A stretch of 64,000 bases of DNA from Martelella lutilitoris (GTDB lineage Bacteria > Pseudomonadota > Alphaproteobacteria > Rhizobiales > Rhizobiaceae), in NCBI RefSeq assembly GCF_016598595.1, contig NZ_CP066786.1:2255501-2319500 (forward strand), written 5' to 3'. This document shows positions 1 through 8,443 of this stretch, piece by piece. The translations under genes and the position numbers were made by a program. The notes beneath the pieces were generated by a model. That model was not told where the DNA came from and ran no database searches. It worked only from the letters and a program-made list of their open reading frames with translations. Position 1 is the stretch's first letter, and every line of letters begins with the position of its first letter.

Positions 1-2
1 GC

Positions 3-917
3 GACGGCAAGACCATCCGCATGGCCCAGGCCGACTGGGACACCGGCTGGTTCCAGGCTGAAATCTACAAGCAGATGTTCGAGGACCTCGGCTACACCGT
101 GACCGGCCCGATGACCCTTGGCGCCTCGGCCTTCTATCAGGCCGTCTCGCAGGGCGACGTCGACCTCTGGGTCAACGGCTGGTTCCCGCTGCACAGGACC
201 TATGAATCGACCTTCGAAGGCAAGGCCAGCGTCGACGGCGCGGTTGCCAAGGGCGGCGCGCTTCAGGGTTACCTCGTCGACAAGGCGGCCATCGAAGAGT
301 TCGACATCAAGACGCTTGACGATTTCAAGCGCGATGAAGTCAAGGAAGCCTTCGACCGCAATGGCGACGGCAAGGCCGATCTGGTCGCCTGCCCGCCGGG
401 CTGGGGCTGCGAGCTGACGATTTCGCAGCACATGGAAGACTTTGATCTCGGCGACTCGATCAACCCGATCAAGGCCGGCTACTCCGCCTCCATGGCCGAT
501 GCGATCGCCGCCTACCAGAACGGCGAGCACATCCTGTTCTACACCTGGACGCCGAACTGGACCGTTGACCAGCTCGCACCCGGCAAGGACGTGATGTGGA
601 TCGAAGTGCCGCAGAAGGAAGGCGTCGAACTGCCGGCTCCGGCCAAGGGCCTCGACACCTGCGTCGCCGATCCCTGCTACATGGGCTTTGTCGCCAACGA
701 CATCGTTCCGGTCGTCAATGACGCGTTCCTCGCCGACAACCCGGCCGTCGATGCGCTTCTGAAGGAAGTATCGATCCCGCTGCCGGATATCTTCGCGCAG
801 AACTCCGCCATGAACAACGGCGATGATGATGTTCAGGCCCAGGCCGCCAAGTGGATCGAGGACAATCAGGACCAGGTCAACACCTGGCTTGAAGCCGCCC
901 GCTCCGCTGCCAACTGA
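3..917 (+). CDS. proX: glycine betaine/proline ABC transporter substrate-binding protein ProX (5' partial)
   Basis: Periplasmic binding protein of the ProU/Opu-type osmoprotectant importer; it captures glycine betaine or a related quaternary amine and hands it to the ProW/ProV complex. The reading frame is open to the window edge, so the signal peptide and true start lie upstream. The visible 304 residues are recognisably ProX-like: an NxDGxAD-type segment (NGDGKADLVAC), PGWGCE, an aromatic FYTWTPNW box and a second cysteine pair (DTCVADPCY). Aromatic residues of such proteins form the cage for the quaternary ammonium group. The gene ends in TGA followed by a strong terminator, so it is probably the last gene of its operon. 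The exact ligand (betaine, choline or proline betaine) cannot be told from this fragment. Confidence 0.93.
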   Translation, partial: DGKTIRMAQADWDTGWFQAEIYKQMFEDLGYTVTGPMTLGASAFYQAVSQGDVDLWVNGWFPLHRTYESTFEGKASVDGAVAKGGALQGYLVDKAAIEEFDIKTLDDFKRDEVKEAFDRNGDGKADLVACPPGWGCELTISQHMEDFDLGDSINPIKAGYSASMADAIAAYQNGEHILFYTWTPNWTVDQLAPGKDVMWIEVPQKEGVELPAPAKGLDTCVADPCYMGFVANDIVPVVNDAFLADNPAVDALLKEVSIPLPDIFAQNSAMNNGDDDVQAQAAKWIEDNQDQVNTWLEAARSAAN

Positions 918-940
918 TAGCGGTTCGCGGAAAAGAAGAG

Positions 941-971
941 AGCCCGGTCTCGGCAACGAGGCCGGGCTTTT
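941..971 (+). terminator. intrinsic terminator after proX
   Basis: A 12-bp hairpin, with one G-T pair and a GCAA tetraloop (arms 941-952 and 957-968), is followed by TTTT. It sits between the convergent proX and MFS genes. The opposite strand has a T-rich stretch after the stem, so it may serve both. Confidence 0.88.
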
Positions 972-980
972 ACTATGGTC

Positions 981-2453
981 TCAATGGTGGCCGTCAAGAC
1001 TGATGCCGCGCGTCTCGATGCGGAAGAAGAAGGTTACCGCCGCGCCGAGCAGCGAAGTCGCGACCAGACCGTAGAGCAGCGCCGTCGTGCCGATATCGGC
1101 CAGCAGGACCGGGAACAGGAAGGCCGTCATGCAGGCGCCGATCTTGGCGAAGGAGGCGGCAAATCCCGCGCCCGTGCCGCGGATATGGGTTGGAAACACC
1201 TCGCCCGCGATCAGGTATGTCTGGGCGTTCGGGCCGAGATTGGTCATGAAGTTGAACAGCATGAAACCGGTGAAGATCAGAGCCGTCTGCGTCGGGCCCG
1301 AGTAGCTTCCGGCCTGCGCGGCGATGAACAGGCCGACGGCGCAGCCGATGAAGCCGAAGACCTGCAGGCGGATGCGGCCGATGCGATCGGCAAGCAGAAC
1401 GGCGCCGATGATGCCGACCAGAAGCAGAAGGTCGAGCAGCGCCGTTCCCTTGGCGGCGATCAGGTCGTTGTTCACCAGATCGGCGACATTGCGGACATGT
1501 TCGGTCTTGTGGCCAACGGTCGCGGCCAGAATGGTGGGCGTGAAGATGCCGATGCCATAGGTACCGAGATCCTGAAGGAACCACGGCACGGAGGACAGGA
1601 TCAGCGGCCGCAGATTGTGCCTCTGGAACAGCGCGCGATAGCCGGTCCTCTTCTTGTGCGCGAGTTGCGGCGGCTCGGAGACGCTGACCTTGGTCGGATA
1701 GGCCGGCACCCGTTTCAGAAGCTTCTGCAGCTCCGACTCGGCCTCCTTGCCGCGGCCATGGACGGCAAGCCAATGCGGGCTTTCGGGGATGAAGAACCGG
1801 CCGATGAACACGGCGAGCGCCGGAATGATCGCCACGCCGTACATCCAGCGCCATGCCCCGATCGAGGGATCGAGGGTCAGGATGACATAGCCGAGCAGCG
1901 TGCCGAAGATCGCGCCGACGGCCTGAAAACCGAAGGCCGACAGCACCAGCCCGCCCCGTGTCTTCGACGGCGTGCTTTCGGAAATCACCAGATGCGCGGT
2001 CGGGTAGTCGCATCCGAGCGCCAGCCCCATGCCGAACAGGCAGACGATCAGCCAGGAGAAGCTCTGGGTGAAGATGATCGCCGTAAGGAAGGCGATGAAG
2101 AGGCCGAGTTCCATGATGAAGACACGCTTGCGGCCGAACCGGTCCGCAAGCCCGCCAAGCGCGCTGGCGCCGATGAGAATGCCGAACAGAGAAGCCGAAC
2201 CGACCATGCCGTGCTGCGTCGCGTTCAGGCTGAATTCCGATGCGATCAGCGGCATGGCGACGCCCGTCATGAACACCACCAGACCTTCGAAAAACTTGCC
2301 GGCGACCGACAGCCACCAGATGCGCCACTGGGTTCCCGTCATTTTCGGAGGCGGCGCTTCCGTGCCGTCAACCCAGTAGGGACGTTCGTCGATATAGAAC
2401 TGAACGCTTCTGGCCCGGTCCAGGCGACCGTGGTCAGTCGACATCTCATTCAT
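981..2453 (-). CDS. MFS transporter, sugar/organic-acid porter type
   Basis: A 490-residue inner-membrane secondary transporter with about 12 hydrophobic segments. The conserved cytoplasmic loop between helices 2 and 3 is visible as LADRFGRKR and repeated in the second half as LADRIGRIR. PESPHWL matches the PESPRWL signature after helix 6 of the sugar-porter family. A hydrophilic N-terminus of about 60 residues precedes the first helix. The ATG at 2453 was chosen because GAGAGGAA lies just upstream; an open frame continues to 2510 but lacks a ribosome site. It is monocistronic and divergent from the hemerythrin-like gene. The substrate is unknown: sugars, aromatic acids and other carboxylates are all carried by relatives. 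Confidence 0.85.
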   Translation of the reverse strand: MNEMSTDHGRLDRARSVQFYIDERPYWVDGTEAPPPKMTGTQWRIWWLSVAGKFFEGLVVFMTGVAMPLIASEFSLNATQHGMVGSASLFGILIGASALGGLADRFGRKRVFIMELGLFIAFLTAIIFTQSFSWLIVCLFGMGLALGCDYPTAHLVISESTPSKTRGGLVLSAFGFQAVGAIFGTLLGYVILTLDPSIGAWRWMYGVAIIPALAVFIGRFFIPESPHWLAVHGRGKEAESELQKLLKRVPAYPTKVSVSEPPQLAHKKRTGYRALFQRHNLRPLILSSVPWFLQDLGTYGIGIFTPTILAATVGHKTEHVRNVADLVNNDLIAAKGTALLDLLLLVGIIGAVLLADRIGRIRLQVFGFIGCAVGLFIAAQAGSYSGPTQTALIFTGFMLFNFMTNLGPNAQTYLIAGEVFPTHIRGTGAGFAASFAKIGACMTAFLFPVLLADIGTTALLYGLVATSLLGAAVTFFFRIETRGISLDGHH

Positions 2454-2595
2454 GGCATTTCCTCTCGGTCTGCTCATATACCTTTTACGGGAATGTCTTA
2501 TCCGTCGCACTTGTGAGTTTCATGACATTTGCAGGCCTTCCGGGCATCAGCAATGCACAGCGTTCACGCGCGGGGAAGCGGCAACATCGCCATTC

Positions 2596-2609
2596 TTGAC
2601 CTAAGTCAA
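2596..2609. promoter_or_regulatory. FNR/FixK-type box upstream of hemerythrin-like gene
   Basis: TTGAC-CTAA-GTCAA is a perfect 5-bp dyad with a 4-bp spacer, close to the FNR/FixK consensus TTGAT-N4-ATCAA. Its centre is 70.5 bp before the start codon at 2673, almost the same distance as for the hemN box. It could also act on the divergent MFS gene. Confidence 0.7.
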
Positions 2610-2672
2610 TGAAGGCGGAGCGCATTTGACCGCAAATGGCGCATGAACGGTCGAGTCAGCAGGGAGGAACGC

Positions 2673-3158
2673 ATGACGGCCGAAACCCTCGCGACTGATT
2701 GCCTGGACACGCAATTGACCCAGCAGATACCCGAAACGAACAACCCGGCAAGCGTGGCGATGGGCGAGGCCCACGCCGCGATCCGGCGCCTGTGCGAAGC
2801 ACTGGAAGACGTTGCCGACTCGCTTCCCGCCAATGTCAATCGCGGCGACTGTCGGCGACTGGCCGAAGAACTGGTGCCGGCGCTGCGCACGGCGCAGGAA
2901 ACGGAAGAAATGCAGGTTTTTCCGGCGATCCGCCGCGCGGCCGGCGCACGCGCCGTCGCCGAGGCGCTCGACCGACTGACCTATGAACACTTCGAAGACC
3001 TTTGCTTTGCCGAAGAGGTCACCGACGTCCTGCGCCGGCTTGCAAACGGCAGCACGGTCAATACCGAAGCGGTCGGCTACATGCTGCGCGGCCTTTTCGG
3101 CGCGTTGAGGCGCCACCTGTCTTTCGAACAGGAGCTCGTTGCCGGACGCCTGAGATAA
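2673..3158 (+). CDS. hemerythrin-like (HHE) protein
   Basis: A 161-residue cytosolic, mostly helical protein of the hemerythrin HHE cation-binding type. Candidate iron ligands are His34, the Glu78-Glu79 pair, His106 with Glu109, and His148 with Glu152, spaced as in a four-helix bundle with a di-iron centre. Relatives sense or buffer oxygen or nitric oxide. The ATG at 2673 follows AGGGAGGA; an earlier in-frame ATG at 2643 has no ribosome site. The FNR-type box 70 bp upstream suggests induction at low oxygen by the FnrN encoded 7.7 kb away. It converges on lpxXL with a 19-bp gap. The iron centre is inferred from residue spacing only. Confidence 0.75.
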   Translation: MTAETLATDCLDTQLTQQIPETNNPASVAMGEAHAAIRRLCEALEDVADSLPANVNRGDCRRLAEELVPALRTAQETEEMQVFPAIRRAAGARAVAEALDRLTYEHFEDLCFAEEVTDVLRRLANGSTVNTEAVGYMLRGLFGALRRHLSFEQELVAGRLR

Positions 3159-3177
3159 TCGGGCGTCGTCCGCTCCG

Positions 3178-4104
3178 CTATCGTTTGCGGCGCGCCCAGC
3201 GGTCGTGGTACCAGAGCCATTGCTCCGGGTATTCGCGCACCCAGCTTTCCACCTTGTCGTTCAGCGCCTGGGCCGTGGCGGCCACGTCCACCGCGCCCTT
3301 CTCCGTCCGGGGAAGCGGCATTTCCTCTTCGAGCTCGAGGCGGAAGCGGTTGTCCGGCAGCCTGATGCAGCGCGCGGGAAATATCTTGCAATCGAACTGG
3401 CGCGCAAGTTTGGCGAGAAGCGGGTTGGTGCGCACCTCCTGGCCGAAATAGGACGACGGCGAACCGCGCTTGAACTTCTGGTCGACAAGGACGCCAACCC
3501 CCCTGCCCGCATCGAGCGCGCTGGCGAGCGCAAAGGCGGAGCCCGCATGGGAGGGCACGAGTTCGCCCATGCGCTTGCGGCGAAAGCGGAAGACCTTCTC
3601 GGCGATATAGGGATTGTTCGGCGGGCGGAAGAGGACCGAGACGTTGAGCCCGAAAGATGCGGCAGCGACCGGAAGCAGCTCGAAATTCGCCGTATGGGCC
3701 GTGAACACGATGAACGGCTTGTCGAGTGCCAAAAGATCCATGAAACGTTCCACGCCCGCCACTTCGATGCGGCCCGCGTCCGGCCTTTCCGGATCGAAAT
3801 CGAAAAGCTCGTCGAGAAATACGTATTCCGCCGCGAGCCGGCCGATATGGCCCCAGCTGGCAAGCGCGATCCGCTCGACTTCCGCCTCCTCCATCTCGGG
3901 AAAGGCGCAGCGCAGGTTTTCAAGCACCAGCTTGTGCCGGCCGGTATAGGGTCCGATCTTGCGCATCGCCCAGTCGGCAAACCTGATCGAACCGTCCGCC
4001 GGAAACAGTTTCATCACGGAGAGAAGTCCGAATACCAGATAGGCTATCAGCCATTGCTGGAACTGTCGGGCCTTGAGCACGATGCGGGTGATGGAGGATT
4101 TCAC
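3178..4104 (-). CDS. lpxXL: lipid A very-long-chain acyltransferase LpxXL
   Basis: Membrane-bound acyltransferase of the LpxL/HtrB family, 308 residues. In rhizobia LpxXL moves the 27-hydroxyoctacosanoyl group from AcpXL onto lipid A. One N-terminal hydrophobic segment lies near residues 17-33, and the catalytic HX4(D/E) motif is His137-Thr-Ala-Asn-Phe-Glu142. A second conserved block RPPNNPY follows near residue 159. It is the last gene of the acpXL cluster, in the same order as in Rhizobium leguminosarum, which is why LpxXL is preferred over generic LpxL. The start is GTG (4102-4104) with a weak ribosome site; the next Met is inside the membrane helix. A 150-bp gap with a strong hairpin separates it from adh2XL. 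Confidence 0.9.
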   Translation of the reverse strand: MKSSITRIVLKARQFQQWLIAYLVFGLLSVMKLFPADGSIRFADWAMRKIGPYTGRHKLVLENLRCAFPEMEEAEVERIALASWGHIGRLAAEYVFLDELFDFDPERPDAGRIEVAGVERFMDLLALDKPFIVFTAHTANFELLPVAAASFGLNVSVLFRPPNNPYIAEKVFRFRRKRMGELVPSHAGSAFALASALDAGRGVGVLVDQKFKRGSPSSYFGQEVRTNPLLAKLARQFDCKIFPARCIRLPDNRFRLELEEEMPLPRTEKGAVDVAATAQALNDKVESWVREYPEQWLWYHDRWARRKR

Positions 4105-4127
4105 GAATCAGGATCCCAGAATTGACT

Positions 4128-4158
4128 GCGGGCAGCGCGAATAAACCGCGCTGCCCGC
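4128..4158. promoter_or_regulatory. 12-bp hairpin between adh2XL and lpxXL
   Basis: Perfect arms 4128-4139 and 4147-4158 around a 7-nt loop. On the plus strand it is followed by CTTTT; on the minus strand, the direction of the operon, no T-run follows. It may be an mRNA processing or stability element, or a terminator for transcripts coming from the hemerythrin-like side. Confidence 0.6.
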
Positions 4159-4254
4159 CTTTTAACGACGATTCTTGTTTACGCCAAGCTTAACAACACC
4201 GGACGCCTGAAGTGTCCCTTGTGCCTCCATTCGGATGCAAGAAGCACGACGCGC

Positions 4255-5286
4255 TCAGTCGCCGATCTGAAGCACGATCTTGCCGAAGACCTGGCGGCTT
4301 TCCATCCGCTCCAGCGCCTTGTCGATGCCGTCGAAATCGACAAGCGTATCGATGACCGGGTGGATGATGCCCTGCGCCATCTTCTGCATGGCGTCCGCCA
4401 TGTTCTCCATCCGGCAGCCGAAGGAGCCGAAGAATTTCAGTTGCTGCTGGAAAAGCATCATCAGATTGACGTTGGTGGAAACGCCCGAGGTCGACCCGCA
4501 GGTCACAAGGCGACCGCCGCGCTTCATCGACAGCATGGATCCGGCCCAGGTTTCCGCGCCGACATGCTCGAAAACGACGTCGACGCCCTTCTTCTTCGTC
4601 AGCTTGCGGACCACGCCCTCGAACCGGTCTTCGCGGTAATTGATCACATGATCCGCGCCAAGCGCGCGCGCCTTTTCCATCTTGTCTTCGGAGCCCACTG
4701 TGGTGATCACCGTGCAGCCCATCTTCTTTGCAAGCTGGATCGCCGCCGAGCCGATGCCCGAACCGCCGGCGTGCACCAGGATGGTCTCGCCCGGCTGGAG
4801 CTTCGCATTGTCGAACAGCATGTGCTCCACCGTGCCGAAGGTCACCGGCGCCAGCGCTGCGGCAATCGCGTCAACGCCGGGCGGCGCGACAACGAGCTGG
4901 CGGGCGGGAATGTTGATCCTGTCTCGGGCGAAGCCGTCGAGATGGAAACCATGGACGCCGCCCACATGTTCGCACAGATTGTCCCGGCCCTCACGACAGG
5001 CCTTGCAACGCCCGCAGACCCGCGCGCCATAGATCGAGACGAGATCACCCGGCAGAACATTGGAAACACCGGGGCCGATCGCTTCGACAATGGCGGAGGC
5101 TTCCGCACCGATGGTGAGCGGCAGCTTGCGCTTGGCAAAGGCCATGCCGCGCCAGCCCCAGACATCGATATGGTTGAGCGCCACCGCCTTCGGTCGCAGC
5201 GTCACCTCGCCCGGACCGGGCGCTTCCGGCTCGGAAACATCCATAAGCTCGATCTTGCGGTCGTCTGTCAGCTGCAATGCGCGCAT
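4255..5286 (-). CDS. adh2XL: zinc-binding alcohol dehydrogenase of the VLCFA cluster (Adh2XL)
   Basis: A 343-residue medium-chain dehydrogenase/reductase. The structural zinc site is visible as four cysteines (91, 94, 97 and 105), and the Rossmann fold shows as HAGGSGIGSAAIQLA. In the rhizobial acpXL cluster this position encodes a dehydrogenase or reductase, possibly the enoyl reductase step or a step in making the omega-1 oxygenated C28 chain; the exact reaction is not settled. The ATG at 5286 is preceded by GAAGGAA. It lies 69 bp after fabF1XL and before lpxXL, all on the minus strand, so co-transcription is likely. By sequence alone it could be any quinone-oxidoreductase-like MDR protein; the neighbours give the assignment. 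Confidence 0.85.
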   Translation of the reverse strand: MRALQLTDDRKIELMDVSEPEAPGPGEVTLRPKAVALNHIDVWGWRGMAFAKRKLPLTIGAEASAIVEAIGPGVSNVLPGDLVSIYGARVCGRCKACREGRDNLCEHVGGVHGFHLDGFARDRINIPARQLVVAPPGVDAIAAALAPVTFGTVEHMLFDNAKLQPGETILVHAGGSGIGSAAIQLAKKMGCTVITTVGSEDKMEKARALGADHVINYREDRFEGVVRKLTKKKGVDVVFEHVGAETWAGSMLSMKRGGRLVTCGSTSGVSTNVNLMMLFQQQLKFFGSFGCRMENMADAMQKMAQGIIHPVIDTLVDFDGIDKALERMESRQVFGKIVLQIGD

Positions 5287-5355
5287 GGGTCATTCCTTCA
5301 ACATTTCGAAAAGACGGCCTTAGGCCGACTCGCAAACTTACGGCGCGATCCTCCC

Positions 5356-6636
5356 TCAGGAGGGTTCGCGCGTCATCACCAGGCAGGCATTCTGCCCGCC
5401 GAATCCGAACGAGTTGGAAAGCACGGAGGAGACGCTTGCCTCTCGCTTCACATTCGGCACGACGTCGAGCTCGATCGTCGGGTCCGGCGTGTTGTAGTTG
5501 ATCGTCGGCGGCAGCACGCCCGTCAGCATGGTCTGCAACGAGAACACCGCCTCGACTGCGCCGGCCGCCGTCAGCGTGTGGCCGATCATCGACTTGTTCG
5601 ACGACAGCGGGATGGACGGCATCATCTCCTCGCCGAAGACGGCCTTGAGCGATGAATATTCCATCTTGTCGTTTTCCGGCGTCGACGTGCCATGGGCGTT
5701 GATATAGTCGAGCCTGTCAATGCCGAGGCCGGCATCCTCAAGCGCCGCGCGGATGGTGGCGATCGCCGGTCCGCCATCGGGCGAGGACCGCGTGCGGTGG
5801 AAATGGTCCGCCTTCTCGCCGCAGCCGCGGATGATGCCGTAAACGGTCGCGCCGCGGGCATGGGCGGCTTCCAGCGATTCGAGAATGAGCGTTGCCGCCC
5901 CTTCCGCAATCACAAAGCCGTCGCGATCCTTGCTGAACGGCTTGGAGGCCTTTTCCGGCGGATCGTTCTGGGTCGAAAGCGCGGACAGAAGCGAGAAGCG
6001 CACCAGCGCTTCGGCCGTCACCGAACCATCGGTGGCAACGGTCATCGCCCTGTCGGTGCGGCCCTGGCGGATAGCCTCGACGCCGAGCTGGATCGCGGTG
6101 GCGCCGGAAGCACAGGCTGTCGACAGCGTCACCGGCAGGCCGCGCGTGCCGAATCGCTCGGCAATCCGCTCCGAGATCGAACCGAACATCACGGCCTCGT
6201 GGAAGGCCGGATCGGCCTTTTCGCGCATGGCGGCCAGAAAGCGGATATAGGCGTCGTTGTCTTCGCTGGGCGGCGGCGCGCGGTCGGCAAGGTCGAAACG
6301 CATCGACCATTCCGGCTCGACCGGCGGAGCGGCAAGAAACAGCGGCGCATCGAAATCGCCGGAAAGCCCGGCCATCTCCAGCGCTTCCTCGATCGTCGCC
6401 TCGGCAAAGGCGTAGGAACGGGCGACAGGGTTTGCCTCCGACGGGATGAAGTCCACCGTGCCGGCAATGCGCGTGGACAGGTGGTCGGTCGGAAAGCGCG
6501 AGATCGCGTGTATGCCGGAAACGCCGCCGGTCAGCTTCTTCCAGTTGTCCGCAAGACCGCGCCCGAGCGAGGTGACGACGCCCATGCCGGTGACGGCAAC
6601 CAGCGGACGGCCAAGGTGATCGGTAAATTTGCTCAT
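5356..6636 (-). CDS. fabF1XL: beta-ketoacyl-ACP synthase, active subunit (FabF1XL)
   Basis: A 426-residue condensing enzyme of the KAS II (FabF) family that elongates acyl-ACP with malonyl-ACP. The full catalytic triad is present: Cys175 in TACASGA, His315 in NAHGTSTP and His353 in SMIGHT. It sits beside a degenerate paralogue, fabF2XL, and presumably works with it to build the C26-C28 chain on AcpXL. The ATG at 6636 was chosen for its AGAGGA ribosome site. An in-frame Met at 6654 would overlap the fabF2XL stop codon (6651-6653) and has no site. The gap to fabF2XL is 14 bp, consistent with one operon. Confidence 0.93.
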   Translation of the reverse strand: MSKFTDHLGRPLVAVTGMGVVTSLGRGLADNWKKLTGGVSGIHAISRFPTDHLSTRIAGTVDFIPSEANPVARSYAFAEATIEEALEMAGLSGDFDAPLFLAAPPVEPEWSMRFDLADRAPPPSEDNDAYIRFLAAMREKADPAFHEAVMFGSISERIAERFGTRGLPVTLSTACASGATAIQLGVEAIRQGRTDRAMTVATDGSVTAEALVRFSLLSALSTQNDPPEKASKPFSKDRDGFVIAEGAATLILESLEAAHARGATVYGIIRGCGEKADHFHRTRSSPDGGPAIATIRAALEDAGLGIDRLDYINAHGTSTPENDKMEYSSLKAVFGEEMMPSIPLSSNKSMIGHTLTAAGAVEAVFSLQTMLTGVLPPTINYNTPDPTIELDVVPNVKREASVSSVLSNSFGFGGQNACLVMTREPS

Positions 6637-6650
6637 CTGCCCGTCCTCTC

Positions 6651-7853
6651 TCACTTCTCGCCGACAAGCACGGCAACACCTTCGCCGCGCTGCAGGCCGA
6701 CGGTGGTCACGGCGATCTTCTCGGCCCGCGCCGACATCGATGCCTCTCCGTCATTGAAGACGGGCACCGGCGCCTTGGCATCGAGCGAAAGTGCGGCCAG
6801 CGCAATGCCGAGGGGGAAATTGGCCTCCATGGCGTGGCCGGTGATGCCGGTATAGCCGCGCAGCGGCGTTGCCGGGAAACTTGTCCTCAGGAAGTCGGCT
6901 TCCTGCTTCGTCAGCGAGCTCAGACCGGTGGCGCCGGAGAAGACGGCCTCGCCCTCTCCGCCCGCAAAGCCCGCATCGGCAAAGAGCCGGCCCAGCCGCT
7001 TTTCAAACCTGCCGTCATCCCGTTTGCCGCGATCGCCCTCGACGCCGGCAAGCGTTGCGTAGACATGCGCGCCGCGCGCCTCGGCATAGGCGCGGGATTC
7101 GAGTACCAGGAACGCGCCTGCCGAACCCATGACCATACCGCCATCGTCCTCGGCGGCCCTGTCCCAGAGCGGCGCCCATTTGCCGCGCGACAGCGCATGA
7201 ACCGCCTCGAACATCAACAGGATGTCGCGCCGCTCGGCCACGAAGGAGGCGCCGACGAGCGTATGCGTCGACTGGCCGGCGAGTATGCGGGCATATGCCG
7301 TGGCAACAGCCGAAATGCCAGCGGCTTCCTCGCCCATGAAGGTGCGCGACGAACCGGTGACCTTGTGGACGATCGAGATATTGCCGGCAACCAGATTGGC
7401 GAGCTGCGCGAGAAAAAGCGTCGGGCGCAGTTCGGTCGTCAGCTTTTCATTCAGCAGGATTTCGCGGTCGGTGCGCTCGCGCGCCTCGTTGACGATCATC
7501 GTGTCGACGGCAATGTCGCGCTCGCCGCCGCCGGCGGCCACGATCATGTCCATGGTCGAGCAGATGTCTTCATTGCCCTTCACGCCGGCGTCATCGAGTG
7601 CCAGACCGGCGGCATAGACGCCGAGGCGCTGCCAGTTCTCCATCTGGCGCTGGTCGCCGCGCTTCGGGATCTGGTCTTTCCAGTCGATCTCGGGCAGCGG
7701 ATGCACCGGATAGGGCGCGCAGATTTCGTCATCGACGCGCATATCGGGCGCCGCGCCGCCGGTCAGCATGGCGACATGCGGCGCCTGGCCGACGCCGAAA
7801 CTGGTCACAAGCCCGATACCGGTGACAACGACATCATTGTCCGATTTCGTCAT
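6651..7853 (-). CDS. fabF2XL: degenerate beta-ketoacyl-ACP synthase (FabF2XL), KS-beta-like
   Basis: A 400-residue protein with the thiolase fold of FabF (N-terminal VVVTGIGLVTSFG, C-terminal GITGHAMEANFPLG). The catalytic cysteine position is replaced: where FabF1XL has TACASGA, this protein has VTGSSRTF (residues 165-172), with no cysteine. The NAHGTST histidine motif is replaced by SGATG (307-311). Only the last histidine, His340, remains. It therefore cannot condense by the normal mechanism and resembles the chain-length-factor (KS-beta) partner of type II polyketide synthases. The start at 7853 lies one base after the fabZXL stop, so translation is probably coupled; an upstream in-frame Met at 7952 is inside fabZXL. 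Confidence 0.88.
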   Translation of the reverse strand: MTKSDNDVVVTGIGLVTSFGVGQAPHVAMLTGGAAPDMRVDDEICAPYPVHPLPEIDWKDQIPKRGDQRQMENWQRLGVYAAGLALDDAGVKGNEDICSTMDMIVAAGGGERDIAVDTMIVNEARERTDREILLNEKLTTELRPTLFLAQLANLVAGNISIVHKVTGSSRTFMGEEAAGISAVATAYARILAGQSTHTLVGASFVAERRDILLMFEAVHALSRGKWAPLWDRAAEDDGGMVMGSAGAFLVLESRAYAEARGAHVYATLAGVEGDRGKRDDGRFEKRLGRLFADAGFAGGEGEAVFSGATGLSSLTKQEADFLRTSFPATPLRGYTGITGHAMEANFPLGIALAALSLDAKAPVPVFNDGEASMSARAEKIAVTTVGLQRGEGVAVLVGEK

Positions 7854-7854
7854 T

Positions 7855-8343
7855 TCAGGACCTTTCCACGGTCTGGCCGTTCTCGATCGCGGCGAAGAGG
7901 CCGACTTCCTCGGCCCGTCGCCTGACGATCGGCGCCAGATCATTGTCTTCAAAAGAAAGCGTGCGGAATTTCAGCTGCGCACTGGCGATCGGCTTGCCCG
8001 CGGAGGCGATCTTCGCCTTGGTCACGGCAAAGCCCGAGCCTTCGTGCTCCAGCGCCGCCTCGATATCGAGCACGGCATGCGGCTCGACGAAGCTGCGCAG
8101 CTTGGCGCTGTCGACCATCATCAGGAAGGGCATGGCCGAACAGTTGTTCACGCCCAGAAGCAGCATGCCGGAGGCCTGCGCCATGGTCTCGATCAACAGC
8201 ACACCCGGCACAAGCGGCATGCCGGGAAAATGCCCTTCGAACACGGGGCTCTTCTCCGGCACCGTCGAACGCGCGACGATCCGGCCCGCGGAAATGTCCA
8301 CGGACACGATCTCGTCGATCATCTGGAAGTATTCGAGCAGCAT
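7855..8343 (-). CDS. fabZXL: 3-hydroxyacyl-ACP dehydratase FabZXL
   Basis: A 162-residue hot-dog-fold dehydratase that removes water from 3-hydroxyacyl-ACP during chain elongation. Catalytic His38 lies in FEGHFPG and the acidic partner Glu52 in LIETMAQ, both typical of FabZ. The ATG at 8343 follows GAAGG by seven bases. It sits second in the cluster after acpXL, as in rhizobia. Its length is slightly above housekeeping FabZ (about 150 residues), through a C-terminal extension of about 15 residues. Confidence 0.92.
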   Translation of the reverse strand: MLLEYFQMIDEIVSVDISAGRIVARSTVPEKSPVFEGHFPGMPLVPGVLLIETMAQASGMLLLGVNNCSAMPFLMMVDSAKLRSFVEPHAVLDIEAALEHEGSGFAVTKAKIASAGKPIASAQLKFRTLSFEDNDLAPIVRRRAEEVGLFAAIENGQTVERS

Positions 8344-8443
8344 GAATGCCTTCAGCCTCTCCCGCCTGCATCGTTCACGGCCAGGAAACGGAAGCCACGG
8401 CAGGCCCCGAAGCTTGTCCGCAGAAGAGGGCTGCCTGACGAAA

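Noticed and set aside
975..2516. Long plus-strand open frame (513 codons) opposite the MFS gene
   Set aside because: It is antisense to a clear membrane transporter. Its product is a low-complexity string of charged residues with no motif, an artefact of high GC.
4219..5655. Plus-strand frame opposite adh2XL
   Set aside because: Shadow of the dehydrogenase gene, rich in His, Arg and Asp, without a domain.
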